Source: Aspidapion aeneum
Lineage: Eukaryota; Arthropoda; Insecta; Coleoptera; Brentidae
Assembly (NCBI GenBank): GCA_963576565.1
Contig: OY755038.1
Coordinates: forward strand, 10,121,756-10,185,755
Reading direction: 5' to 3'
Length of the DNA stretch: 64,000 nucleotides
The position numbers and the translations under genes are program-made. A model generated the notes under the pieces. The model searched no databases and was not told the origin of the DNA. It saw nothing but the letters and a program-made list of their open reading frames with translations. Shown piece by piece: positions 1 to 9,696 of the stretch. Numbering within the stretch: position 1 is the first letter of the stretch; each line of letters begins with the position of its first letter.

Positions 1-700
1 TGCCCTTAAACTAATTTTTTCAAGCTTTGACAATAGTTTTTCTCCACAAAAACACTCGCTAGAGTTATCTGATGAAAAATTTTCAATATAAAACATTTCA
101 CAATAATTTATTAAAAAGAAGTGTGGTGATTTTGTGAATAAGTGAGATGGTTTTCCCATTCAATAAACTGAATGTAGTGGTCGTCAATAATTTTTTGAAA
201 AATTACCCAGCACAAAGTTTAATATCTATTTCAATAAAGTGTAAGTTAACTACCAACTCATGTTCTTTTAAAAGCTGTATCTTACTTTTTAAATATTTCA
301 CACTACCAGAGAGATTACTATCTGTTAACAATATTTTACAAATCAGTTTTTTAATATTGCGAGGGTGCGGAAGACATATTACCTTAGAATTTTAAATTGA
401 CGTGTATGCACTGGATAACTGGATAAACAAAGATGAAGTCAACATTAAAGTGTATCCACCATATCTTCGATTCTCAGGTTACCTTTTCAAGAGACCTAAT
501 TGTTCAATAAGAAATGACAACTGAACACATTTTTCACTCTTACTATCGAAAATGTCACTAAGGATGTCTATTACTTGATCAATCTTATCCAAGATCTCAT
601 CTTTTACCACTTCTTTCCCGTTTACAACATATTAGGTTTCAGTTTTATAGTTGGACCGACAAGGAACAACACTAATTACACGTTCGTGGCATTGTTTATC
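1..700 (-). pseudogene. P-element/THAP9-like transposase remnant
   Basis: Read on the minus strand, several short blocks in different frames resemble P-element-type (THAP9-like) DNA transposases. Near 415-475 there is a stretch beginning ENRRYGGYTLML, which resembles the family motif around 'ENRRYSP..L'. Just upstream (490-540) lies QLSFLIEQLGLLKR. Near 210-300 the reading is HELVVNLHFIEIDIK, like the segment that leads into a catalytic acidic residue in this family. Stop codons and frame changes separate the blocks, so no protein can be made. The element runs off the window edge, and no terminal repeats are seen. The family call rests on remembered motif similarity, not a search. The alternative is another cut-and-paste transposase. 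Confidence 0.5.
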
Positions 701-747
701 TTATAGGTATTTTCTTTATAATTTACTCATTAGCTATTAATTATTTT

Positions 748-784
748 AACGCAGCCCACTACAGTATTTTTCGTGGGCTGCGTT
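748..784. repeat. Perfect 12-bp inverted repeat (hairpin)
   Basis: AACGCAGCCCAC at 748-759 is followed after 13 bases by its exact reverse complement at 773-784. The GTGGGCTGCG part occurs again near 964-973. It may be a subterminal hairpin of an element that borders the P-like remnant. No function is evident. Confidence 0.7.
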
Positions 785-1291
785 ATTTTAATAACGTTGA
801 TAAAATTCACATAAAATTCGTGCCCGAATTAAAAAAAAATCGACGTAAACAAACATACCAAAACTGAACCCACACATGTTTTATAATGACAGCGGGCCGT
901 GAGGCGTTTTTTTGTGGGACTCCTACGATCACGTGATATTTCCGCGCCCGGGCCGGTCTTTCTCGTGGGCTGCGACCACAACTATAGTCATAATGACAAT
1001 TCCTTTGCGAACATATATTTTACCTTCAATTTATTTTATAAGGCAGTTATTAGATATCGATTACAAAACGTTGCTTACAACCAGTAACCGTAGATCACTT
1101 TCTGAACTCGATATTAACGTTGACTGGCCGGTTCCATGTTGTCGTGAAAGCAACTTTACCCATAAGTCCGCGCCATGTTATTTTAAAGTATGAATGATTT
1201 ACAAATAAGACTCCATTGCATGTGACTTGTAAGAACTTTTAAAATGCCCAGATTTCTTCTTTTTTAAAGCAATGTTGTCCGGTCGATAAAT
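785..1291. other. Intergenic, no recognised feature
   Basis: No coding sequence that I recognise. A locally GC-rich patch near 893-975 (GCGCCCGGGCC core) stands out from its AT-rich surroundings. It contains short open frames without recognisable content. Confidence 0.4.
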
Positions 1292-1529
1292 TAAATCAAA
1301 AAGAATAAAAAAATAGGTGAAACCTACTTTTCATTCTACGAGTGAACGATAGCGAACCAAGGAAACTAAGTCCTTGGCGGGACGAATACGTCCACCGGTC
1401 TATAAGGAAGAAAGACTTTTCGTCACAGTTCAACCAGACCATGCTATCACCGTCTCCACGGTATCGGTTTGAAACCGAAAACAATGAGTTAACCAAGTAT
1501 AAAAGGCAACTTCATAGGGGTATAGTCAT

Positions 1530-1577
1530 CCACGGACACCGGTGATTCGGAAAAATGCATTTCCTTCCTCAGCGTGG
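1530..1577 (-). ncRNA. Hammerhead ribozyme motif, copy 1 (core A15.1 changed)
   Basis: Same layout as the intact copies, but position 1545 is A on the plus strand. The minus-strand GAAA box therefore reads GAAU, and the A15.1-U16.1 pair next to the cleavage site is lost. Stem I (CCACG/CGUGG), CUGAGGA and the stem II arms are kept. Probably inactive or much weakened. Confidence 0.6.
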
Positions 1578-1859
1578 CTTGCCTGTCACAAAGTAGAACA
1601 AACTGACTACAAGATACAAGGTAAATCAAAAAGAATGAAAAAATAGGTGACATCTATTTTTCATTCTACGAGTGAACGACAGCGTACCAAGGAAACTAAG
1701 TCCTTGGCGGGACGAATACGTCCACCGGTCGATAAGAAAGAAAGACTTTTCGTCACAGTTCAACCAGAGCATGCTATCACCGTCTCCACGGTATCGGTTT
1801 GAAACTGAAAACAATGAGTTAACCAAGTATAAAAGGCAACTTCATAGGGGTATAGTCAA

Positions 1860-1907
1860 CCACGGACACCGGTGTTTCGGAAAAATGCATTTCCTTCCTC
1901 AGCGTGG
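1860..1907 (-). ncRNA. Type I hammerhead ribozyme motif, copy 2 (core intact)
   Basis: Minus strand, 5' to 3': the stem I 5' half CCACG; the core box CUGAGGA; stem II GGAAA/UUUCC closed by a UGCAUU loop; the core box GAAA; a very short stem III ACACC/GGUGU; UC at the predicted cleavage site (between plus positions 1865 and 1864); then the stem I 3' half CGUGG. The two stem I halves pair perfectly and extend by a G-U and an A-U pair. All invariant core bases (C3, U4, G5, A6, G8, A9, G12, A13, A14, A15.1, U16.1, C17) are present. One unusual point is an unpaired A between A9 and stem II. Stem III has no real loop as a monomer, as in hammerheads known to work best as dimers. Cleavage itself is inferred, not shown. 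Confidence 0.72.
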
Positions 1908-2189
1908 CTTGCCTGTCACAAAGTAGAACAAACTGACTACAAGATACAAGGTAAATCAAAAAGAATGAAAAAATAGGTGACATCTATTTTTCATTCTACG
2001 AGTGAACGACAGCGTACCAAGGAAACTAAGTCCTTGGCGGGACGAATACGTCCACCGGTCGATAAGAAAGAAAGACTTTTCGTCACAGTTCAACCAGAGC
2101 ATGCTATCACCGTCTCCACGGTATCGGTTTGAAACTGAAAACAATGAGTTAACCAAGTATAAAAGGCAACTTCATAGGGGTATAGTCAA

Positions 2190-2237
2190 CCACGGACACC
2201 GGTGTTTCGGAAAAATGCATTTCCTTCCTCAGCGTGG
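2190..2237 (-). ncRNA. Type I hammerhead ribozyme motif, copy 3 (core intact)
   Basis: Identical over the motif to the copy 330 bp upstream: CUGAGGA, stem II, GAAA, short stem III, UC, and perfectly paired stem I halves. With copy 2 it forms two adjacent intact motifs, so a minus-strand transcript across both would be predicted to release a 330-nt unit. Confidence 0.72.
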
Positions 2238-2519
2238 CTTGCCTGACACAAAGTAGAACAAACTGACTACAAGATACAAGGTAAATCAAAAAGAATGAAA
2301 AAATAGCTGACACCTATTTTTCATTCTACGAGTGAACGATAGCGAACCAAGGAAACTAAGTCCTTGGCGGGACGAATACGTCCACCGGTCTATAAGAAAG
2401 AAAGACTTTTCGTCACAGTTCAACCAGAGCATGCTATCACCGTCTCCACGGTATCGGTTTGAAACTGAAAACAATGAGTTAACCAAGTATAAAAGGCAAC
2501 TTCATAGGGGTATAGTCAA

Positions 2520-2567
2520 CCACGGACACCGGTGTTTCGGAAAAATGCATTTCCTTTCTCAGCGTGG
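2520..2567 (-). ncRNA. Hammerhead ribozyme motif, copy 4 (G8 changed)
   Basis: Plus position 2557 is T instead of C, which turns the minus-strand box CUGAGGA into CUGAGAA. G8 acts in catalysis in known hammerheads, so this copy is predicted inactive. The other elements (stem I, GAAA, UC, stem III) are unchanged. Confidence 0.6.
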
Positions 2568-2849
2568 CTTGCCTGACACAAAGTAGAACAAACTCACTAC
2601 AAGATACAAGGTAAATCAAAAAGAATGAAAAGATAGCTGACACCTATTTTTCATTCTACGAGTGAACGATAGCGAACCAAGGAAACTAAGTCCTTGGCGG
2701 GACGAATACGTCCACCGGTCTATAAGAAAGAAAGACTTTTCGTCATAGTTCAACCGGACCATGCTATCACCGTCTCCACAGTATCGGTTTGAAACCGAAA
2801 ACAATGAGTTAACCAAGTATAAAAGGCAACTTCATAGGGGTATAGTCAA

Positions 2850-2897
2850 CCACGGACACCGATGTTTCGGAAAAAGGCATTTCCTTCCTTAGCGTGG
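2850..2897 (-). ncRNA. Hammerhead ribozyme motif, copy 5 (G5 changed)
   Basis: Plus position 2890 is T instead of C, so the box reads CUAAGGA and the invariant G5 is lost. A further change in stem III gives a tolerated wobble pair. Predicted inactive. Confidence 0.6.
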
Positions 2898-3050
2898 CTT
2901 GCCTGACACAAAGTAGAACAAACTGACTACAAGATACAAGGTAAATCAAAAAGAATGAAAAAATAGGTGAAACCTATTTTTCATTCTACGAGTGAACGAT
3001 AGCGAACCAAGGAAACTAAGTCCTTGGCGGAATGAAAACGTCCTCCGGTC

Positions 3051-3425
3051 TATCGACAAATTGTTAGTTGGGTTTGCCTAGTCATCTTAAAAATTAAAAT
3101 AAACATACACAATAAAAACTAAATGCTTATAATACGTTTTGCTCGATATATGTATGTAAGTGTCTGTGCATTTTAAGGGGACCGCACGTCACAGACAGAT
3201 GACAATCAAGCCAGCCGCCCTTGCAAAAATCATGGGAAATCAATGTTGGTTTGGATATCGGTCTCGATTTGGTTACGGTAGAAAAACTCCTAATTCATTA
3301 GCCAGATTAATTTGAAAACAAAAATGGACTCTTTCATAACTTTCAAGGCTTATTTCTCCTATTAAACGATCACCATTGCGTTCGTCATTTGGAATAGGGT
3401 GTTTGACAGTAGTAAAAAATATATA
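3051..3425. other. No recognised feature
   Basis: AT-rich sequence between the satellite and the foldback element. No coding frame or repeat that I recognise. Confidence 0.4.
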
Positions 3426-4077
3426 CAGTGTGTCCACGTAAGTTGGCGGCATATGGGAAACTTTTTTATTATTAGCTTTACGAAAAAAAGTTATTCTTCA
3501 TAAAAAGTTCTGCATGGTCCAAAACCTAAAATGCAACCATCAGATGTTAAATTTTTTCAGTCATATTACGAGGTTTGTCAAAAAATGTGATTTTTGCTCC
3601 AGAGTCAAGTACCTTTCTTTTTGACAATATCGAAAATTGTTATAAAGAAAAGATGTTTAGAATTAAAAATAGCTTTCAAATATTCAACATTGTTTATTTA
3701 CATTATTATTATTTGCATCCTAGATTAATTATGCATTAATGTGCAAACTTAAATTTCCAACGTAATCGCAGAGAAAATGTAGAAAAAAATATGTTTTTAA
3801 TGTAAATAAACAATGTTGAATATTTGAAAGCTATTTTTAATTCTAAACATCTTTTCTTTATAACAATTTTCGATATTGACAAAAAGAAAGGTACTTTACT
3901 CTAGAGCAAAAATCACATTTTTTGACAAACCTCGTAATATGACTGAAAAAATTTAACATCTGATGGTTGCATTTTAGGTTTTGGACCATGCAGAACTTTT
4001 TATGAAGAATAACTTTTTTTCGTAAAGCTAATAATAAAAAAGTTTCCCATATGCCGCCAACTTACGTGGACACACTG
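3426..4077. mobile_element. TA-flanked foldback element, 652 bp
   Basis: The two ends are long inverted copies of each other: about 279 bp (to 3704) against about 279 bp (from 3799), around a centre of about 94 bp. Termini are CAGTGTGTCCACGTAAG and its complement, and both sides are flanked by TA. This is the layout of a non-autonomous Tc1/mariner-type foldback element. No coding capacity. Arm identity is high, with few mismatches (for example GAGTCAAGT against GAGTAAAGT). Confidence 0.85.
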
Positions 4078-4079
4078 TA

Positions 4080-4399
4080 TATATTTATTTTTAGATATCT
4101 CTTTAGGTCTTGGGAATGCTAAAAACAAACTTTTTTGTTTAATTTTTTCTCAAATTCATAGTTCTTTTAATTAAATAAATTCATTGAATTAAAACAATTA
4201 GCCACGTGGTTCAAAACAGGCGGTCTACCAATCAGCTGCGAGTGACGTCACAAAACAGTAAACGCCTCGAACGAACCTATTTTCTGTGTTATTTTCTTAT
4301 TGATGGTAAAGTTTGCTTTGGTTTAAAGTGCGAATTATCGTCCTAAATTAGATTTTATTTTGTGTTTTGCTTATAAAAAACATTTTCAATGTAAAACGG
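4080..4399. other. No recognised feature
   Basis: Unassigned sequence between the foldback element and the LINE 3' end. A small GC-richer patch near 4200-4275 shows no recognised motif. Confidence 0.4.
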
Positions 4400-5628
4400 A
4401 ATTTAATTTATGTCGGTTTAGAACGTTTTTCTACGTTGTCCGACGCCTCCTTCGATCCTGACAATCATCTTCTGTCAGATTTTTTTGACTCATTGATCTT
4501 TGTATTGACTGTTGCCATTCTAGTTTAGGACGCCCTCTTTTTCTGCGCCCTATTGGTTGCCATTCTAGGACCTGCTTTGGTAATCTTTCGTCGTTTGTCC
4601 GTTGTACATGGCCGTACCAAATCAGTTGCCTTTTAGTGATGTCATCCGGTATACTTCCCTCGATTCCCATTCTTTCTTTTATGATCTCATTTCTTATGTG
4701 ATCTATTCTAGATATTTTCATTGATCTTCTTATTGCATCCATTTCGACACTTTCCACTTTTGTTTTGTACTTTTCTGTTACGCGAAAAGTCTCTATTCCA
4801 TACAACAGCGTGCTATTCACCATTGTTTCATATATGTTAAATTTTACATTATTTTTTATCTCTCTGCTCCATAATATACTGTTAAGACATCCAACAACAA
4901 TTTTTCCTTTTACTATTCTTCTTTCCAATTCTTTACAGTCTGTTGCTGTCTTAACAAATGTGACACCCAAGTATACATACTCATTGCATGAAGATATTGT
5001 TTGTCCATTTTCCAGTACTAATTCACTGGATTCGTTCCCAATACATAAGTACTGTGTCTTGTCCACGTTCACTGTTAATCCCCACTTTTGGTATTCTTCT
5101 CCATGTCTTCTTTATCATTAGCCACAATTACTTGGTCGTCAGCAAAGTGTAGTGTGTATATGGTAAATCGGTCGTTAAGTTGTATTCCCATGCCGTGCAC
5201 TTTACGTTTCCAATTTTTTAGAGCTACTGCGATATATATTTAAAAAAGAGTTGGAGAGATACAACATCCCTGTCTTAAGCCTTTTGTTACCAAGAATTCT
5301 TTTGAAAGTCGATTTCCAATTTTAATTTTAGATTTTGACCCTCTGTATAGTTCTTTTATCGCTTTTATGTATGTATGATTGACATTAGTTTGCTCTAATA
5401 CTGTCCATAATTTTTCTACTGGAACGGCATCATATGCTTTTTGTAGGTCCACAAAGGTAACATGAGTCTCTATATTTCTGGCGCTCCTTTTATCAATTAC
5501 TTGTTTAAGTCAAAAAACATTATTACTACAAGAGCTGCCTGCACGAAACCCACTTTGCTCTTCTTCTTCTTGTTCATGAAAATCATTCTTTATTAGATCT
5601 CTAAGAATCCTACCGTACAATCTTAAGT
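4400..5628 (-). pseudogene. RTE-like LINE (family A), 5'-truncated RT and C-terminus
   Basis: The minus-strand frames encode the C-terminal half of a non-LTR retrotransposon protein. 4431-5072 carries YLCIGN, the post-RT segment MDAIRRSMKIS, DHIRNEIIKERMG and KRGRPKLEW, all typical of RTE-like LINE C-termini. 5240-5452 carries RT motif A (MDLQKAYD) and RQGCCISPTLF. The RT motif C region lies between these but is broken by frame changes, and further stops occur near 5500-5630. The 3' end lies at TCGGTTTAGAACG. The same family recurs at 23750, 33828, 34796, 36210/39695 and 54030. The LINE type is secure; the exact clade is not. Confidence 0.85.
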
Positions 5629-5629
5629 A

Positions 5630-5978
5630 TAAAATATATAAAATTGGTTAGATTTTTTACTTTACTGATTTTTAATAAGTTTTTCGCGAAGAATACTTTT
5701 TTGATAACTGTTGTTCTTACCGTTTTCGATAATTTTTCGAGGCATCAACAGCGGTTATATGCACATTATACTTTTCATACTTTTTTCTTTCCAAAATTGA
5801 AATTTTGGAATTCGCCCGTCATTATTTGCATTGGTCATTTTTTCCATTTCTGCTGCATCGGCATTTTTATCCTCGTGTTTAATAATTTCACCCATTGCAA
5901 TTTTAAACTGACACGTTTTTCTTTCTGCAATTCGTAATATGCTGCAGGAGGTAGTATTATAACTTTAAATAAAGGAAA
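5630..5978. other. No recognised feature
   Basis: A T-rich stretch next to the truncated LINE 5' end. A 97-codon open frame (5644-5937, plus) is rich in Phe and shows no family resemblance; it is probably not a gene. Confidence 0.4.
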
Positions 5979-6039
5979 CCTTTCCTCTGGAATACAGCAT
6001 GCTCTGATAATCAGAGCATGCTGTATTCCAGAGGAAAGG
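5979..6039. repeat. Perfect 29-bp palindrome with 3-base loop
   Basis: The arm at 5979-6007, starting CCTTTCCTCTGG, is matched exactly by its reverse complement at 6011-6039, with TAA between. As DNA or RNA it forms a very stable hairpin. It is not followed by a long T run on either side. No element ends are apparent around it. Confidence 0.9.
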
Positions 6040-6854
6040 TATATTTATATACCTAATTTCCTTGTCTTTTGATGGAAAACTTTGCAAGTAGCTGAAAGTT
6101 TGTCAAAACTTGTAGTTTTAGAATAGTTTAATTCCTATTTGGACCAATTACGTACCTAAATAATAAAAATAAATGGATCCATGATGGATGTGATACCATT
6201 CTAGCCCATTAGCACACTACAAGTGAACCCAACGCTATATCAGCCTTGAAAACAGTTTTGATAAATATCTCAGTAGTAGTAAATATATATATGTTCCAGG
6301 TTAAAATGAGAAAGAAATGTCGTCATCATATTTGGCGAACAGTCTGGGTGGTATTTTTGACCATAGGCCAATAGTGTGAGTGGTATTTTGACCATAAGCC
6401 AATAGTATGAAGGTAATTTTGTATGAGGAAGATTGTGCGATCTTTTCGAACTCAAGACCATTCATTCTCGAGGTCAATAATACCTTTCAGACTATTTGCA
6501 CCTGTATACAAAGCATAATGAATGAACACCTAATAATAGGTAACAAGAGAATGCGATCTTTACTTAAACTTGTCTTGACTTGTTGGGTAATATTTTTGGG
6601 TTCAAGGTCATTCATTGTCGAGGTCAAAATAACACCTTTTCTATATTTTTAATTTTTAAATTGTCAAAACCAAAATCTAATTAGTTCTTTACAGTATTGT
6701 ACACTATTTTACCTAAAAATTGCATGCAAATCGGTTTAGCGGTTTAAGAGCTATCGTAGTACAAACAGACACTCACGAGGGGCAGACGTCACGATGATAT
6801 TAGTAAGATAGGTAAAAAATCGACACCTGTGGAGGTGATGCTAAATATTCCCCC
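6040..6854. other. No gene; small tandem duplication
   Basis: AT-rich, no recognised protein. A unit of about 31 bp containing TTTTGACCATA.GCCAATAGT is repeated twice at about 6349-6409. The end of the stretch (about 6735-6790) resembles generic repeat sequence. Confidence 0.4.
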
Positions 6855-7970
6855 CCTAGACATTTGGGTAGAGAAGGAGGTCAGGCAGCAGTGGCAAGGT
6901 TCAAGAGCTTAAACCAAGAGCAGCCGGGACAAGCTAATGGTTACTTTGCGGGCCTGGCTGAGATATTCCGGAATAACCAAATACTTAGCATGCAACGGAC
7001 TACATGTTACCCAAATACAGCTTCGATGTACCTTTTACGGTTCTTATACCAACGAGGTAAGAATGGCGGGAGAGACCTGTTCAACTGTTAAAGGCCGACC
7101 ACGTATACAGACGGATCTAAAACAAAAAATAGGGTGGGTGCGGGTGTGACGGGACCACTGACTGAAATATCTGTGGGACTCGGAAACTAAGCAACCATAT
7201 TCCAAGCAGAACTACATGCAATAGAATTATGCTGTAGAGAGACAATCATCTCATTTATCATCTTATCAGCTCTAAAAGCATTAAGCTCATACAAAATTCA
7301 ATCCAGAATAGTCTGGAATTGCCTTAAAACCCTAAGACAGGTCAGCAGAACCAACAAGATCAGTCTTGTCTGGACGCCAAGCCACACGGGGGTTAAGGGA
7401 AATGAAAAAGCAGACGCACTAGCCAGGGCGGAAGCAAAATCCGCGCTTGTTGGACCGGAGTCTTACTTCGGCTTACCTAAGGCCACAGTCACGAAAAAAA
7501 TAGGAGAGTGGGTTGTTAGAAAGGGGACTCAAAACTGGCGTGCAACTCCGAGACAACAACTCTCCAAAATCTTTCTAAACAAGCCAGACAAACACAGAAC
7601 AAACCAACTCCTGGAATTAAACAAGAATAGCCTAAGAATAATCACAGGGCTATACACAGGCCAGTGCCGACTCAACAAATACATGAACAGACTGGGAGTA
7701 AGTAACACACCAGGCTGTAGGTTCTGTGGTGTTGAGGAGGAAACGCCACTTCTTAACCTGCCACTGCGTAGCAAGACAGAGAAAGGGCGAAAATATTCGG
7801 ACCTAGACAGATAAGGATCTTGAGGATATATCATCAAACAAACTGATCTGCTTCATAAAGAAGATTGGTATTGGTGATATTTACGTTAGGATGAGCCACA
7901 ATAGACCACTTGAGTCGCAATGGAGGGGTGACATTCGCACCACTCATAATCAAACCTAACCTAACGTAGA
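6855..7970 (+). pseudogene. I/R1-like LINE 3' fragment with RNase H domain
   Basis: Plus-strand reading gives an RNase H domain: YTDGSKTK near 7105, then the AELHAIEL segment, SDSKALSS, and WTPSHTGVKGNEKADALAR near 7370-7430. A tail with the zinc-knuckle start CRFCGVEEET lies near 7715-7745. Stops and frame changes occur (for example just after the first RNase H segment), so the copy is dead. The 3' UTR contains GAGCCACAATAGACC near 7894, which is also found at 13995, 23140 and, on the other strand, 61530, and it ends in CAAACCTAACCTAACG. This marks the 3' half of a LINE with an RNase H domain. Confidence 0.8.
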
Positions 7971-7984
7971 TCAAAATACAAAAA

Positions 7985-8050
7985 AAAAATAATACCTTCT
8001 TTAGTCATTGCTTCTTTAGTCATTGCTGCGCGGGCCAGGAAGGTAAAAAT
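7985..8050. repeat. Short dispersed repeat (also at 42328-42386)
   Basis: ATAATACCTTCT..TAG.CATTGCTG followed by GGGC.AGGAAGGTAA occurs here and at 42328-42386, where it directly follows the mariner end. Here TTTAGTCATTGCTTC is duplicated. Origin unknown. Confidence 0.45.
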
Positions 8051-8487
8051 TTAGCTAATATCAACACTACGTTATTTAATGTTAATAAATATTTATTTTA
8101 TATTATTCTCAAAGACATATACAAATGTCTTTGATTAAACCATTTCATTAATTAATGTATTCACGAAGATTCGAAGTAGGGTGCTGTGCATAAAGTAATA
8201 GATGACATTAACCAGACATTAGACACCTATTATTAACATAAGACCGCTCTGAATATGACAGCTAAGATGGCTCAATACGGCTAGTAAGTGCTGCTTCTAG
8301 CAGAAAGGTACTTATTTATGAGCGTACGCTATTTTCGGTCATTTTCATTTCGAGACCTAGAAATATAATGAATAGCTCAAGTAGCAATAAGTCATTGGCT
8401 AAACGCACGGTCCCTGGAATTAGAACGATCTTCGGATCTATAAATGTCGAATTTTTCACGTCACTGGTGGTCCAGCTGATTTTTGTA

Positions 8488-8490
<3 letters not shown>
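8051..8490. other. No recognised feature
   Basis: AT-rich sequence between the short repeat and the TA microsatellite. No coding content that I recognise. Confidence 0.4.
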
Positions 8491-8491
<1 letters not shown>

Positions 8492-8554
<63 letters not shown>

Positions 8555-8560
8555 TATATT
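8492..8560. repeat. (TA)n microsatellite at LINE 3' end
   Basis: About 34 TA units, with one interruption (ACA near 8549). It lies just beyond the 3' UTR of the minus-strand LINE at 8565, which fits RTE-type elements that end in short simple repeats. Confidence 0.9.
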
Positions 8561-8564
8561 TATC

Positions 8565-9172
8565 GGTTTCACAATGTTCTACGTCTTTCGATACCCAAGC
8601 TCCACTCGTTTCTGTTTGCCCATAATTCATCATCTAGGCCTCTTATTCTTATTTCACTGTCTATTCCTTCTCTCCAGCTTCTCCTCGGCCTTCCTCGTTT
8701 TCTTCGGCCAGTTGGTTTCCATTGTAATATTTGTTTAGGTAGTCTTTTGTTCTTATATCATCCACTAAAGTACGTTCACCCACTGTCATAATTTCTCTTA
8801 TTCTTTGATTTGTAACTCTTTCTCTTTTTGATTTTCCTGCTGCTCTTCTCCAATAGTCCATCTCCGTAACGGAAAGCATTTTTTCTGTTCTATCTTTGAT
8901 TGGCCATACTTCTGAGCCGTATGTAATAATACTTTTAACAATGGTGTTATATATAAGCTTTTTGTTATATTTTGATATACTTTGATCCCAAATTATTCCA
9001 TTTAATAAAGTTATTGCTTTTCTTCCTTGTACGTTTCTATATTTTATAGCTTTGTCTAGTGTTCCATCAGCTGTAATGAACCGAACCGAACCGAAGTATT
9101 TATACTCATCACAGGAATGAATTCGCTGCCCAGTATTTAAGATTAGATCCTGTTTCGTTCCACCAATACACA
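8565..9172 (-). pseudogene. RTE-like LINE (family B), 3' part
   Basis: The minus-strand open frame 8661-9173 (170 codons) encodes a LINE C-terminus: the YKYFGSV segment, ITYGSEVWP, the MDYWRRAAG segment and VTNQRIREIM. It is related to, but clearly different from, family A. It is cut off upstream by the mariner insertion at 9175, and the same LINE resumes at 10893. The 3' UTR runs into the TA microsatellite. Confidence 0.8.
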
Positions 9173-9247
9173 TACAGGGTCCGGCACTCGAAGTGTAACC
9201 AATTAAAAAGGCTATATATTCAGTTTGGAAAATTACCTTTTCCTACT

Positions 9248-9279
9248 TGCGTGCGTAAAAGTGCACTTTTACGCACGCA
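9248..9279. repeat. 32-bp perfect palindrome
   Basis: TGCGTGCGTAAAAGTG is followed directly by its reverse complement. The half GCGTGCGTAAAAGT occurs again near 9597-9611. It lies between the left TIR and the transposase gene of the maT-like element and may be a subterminal binding or structural repeat. Confidence 0.8.
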
Positions 9280-9321
9280 TTTGCGTGCAGAAAGTTGAAC
9301 TTTCCGCACGCCGTGAATTCT

Positions 9322-9425
9322 AGGCCTAATTAGACTTATTGACCCATTTATAAACTCAATTAAATTAAAAATGAGGCCTAATTAGACTTATTGACCCATT
9401 TATAAACTCAATTAAATTAAAAATG
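9322..9425. repeat. 52-bp direct tandem duplication
   Basis: Two identical 52-bp copies, at 9322-9373 and 9374-9425, begin AGGCCTAATTAGACTTATTG. They lie in the non-coding part of the maT-like transposon and could serve to date it or to separate copies in the genome. Confidence 0.9.
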
Positions 9426-9696
9426 AAAACAGAATTTGTTTTTTGCTGTTTTAATGTAAAAAATACCAAATATATTAAAATGTAAAACCAAGCTTTTTAT
9501 GCAAATAGGAAAAATTTTGTACCTAACTCTTGCGGAAAGTGCCTTTTCCGCCCTTGACGGCATGCTCCGCAAAGCGTCGTTCGGGCAACTGCCGTCGCGT
9601 GCGTAAAAGTATCACTTTCCGCACTAGTTAGGTAAATAACTATTACTCAATTTAAAGTACAAAATGTCTAAAAATGATACAAAATTCAGAAACAAT

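Larger units (their letters stand above)
1292..3050 (-). repeat. 330-bp tandem satellite (about 5.3 copies) carrying hammerhead motifs
   Basis: Units start at about 1292, 1620, 1950, 2280, 2610 and 2940; the last is cut off near 3050. The period is exactly 330 bp between full copies, and copies differ by only a few substitutions. Each unit has small inverted repeats: GAAAAATAG/CTATTTTTC near its start, CCAAGG/CCTTGG, GGACG/CGTCC, and TCGGTTT/AAACCGA in some copies. Short open frames recur in every unit on both strands, but they follow from the repetition and show no protein family. The minus strand of each unit contains a type I hammerhead ribozyme layout, listed separately. The array starts after CCGGTCGATAA and ends after CCGGTCTATCGAC, so both edges lie at similar sequence. 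Confidence 0.95.

Noticed and set aside
1342..2816. Repeated 66- and 84-codon open frames on both strands in the satellite
   Set aside because: They recur only because the DNA unit recurs. They show no protein family, overlap each other on opposite strands, and the ribozyme layout explains the conservation better.
1292..3050. CRISPR-like array
   Set aside because: Units of 330 bp without a repeat-spacer pattern, in a genome full of eukaryotic transposons. Not CRISPR.
5240..5452. Separate small RT gene
   Set aside because: It is part of the same truncated family A LINE, broken off by frameshifts.
8316..8633. 105- and 85-codon frames across the TA microsatellite
   Set aside because: They are mostly alternating Ile-Tyr from the (TA)n repeat. 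Simple-sequence artefacts.
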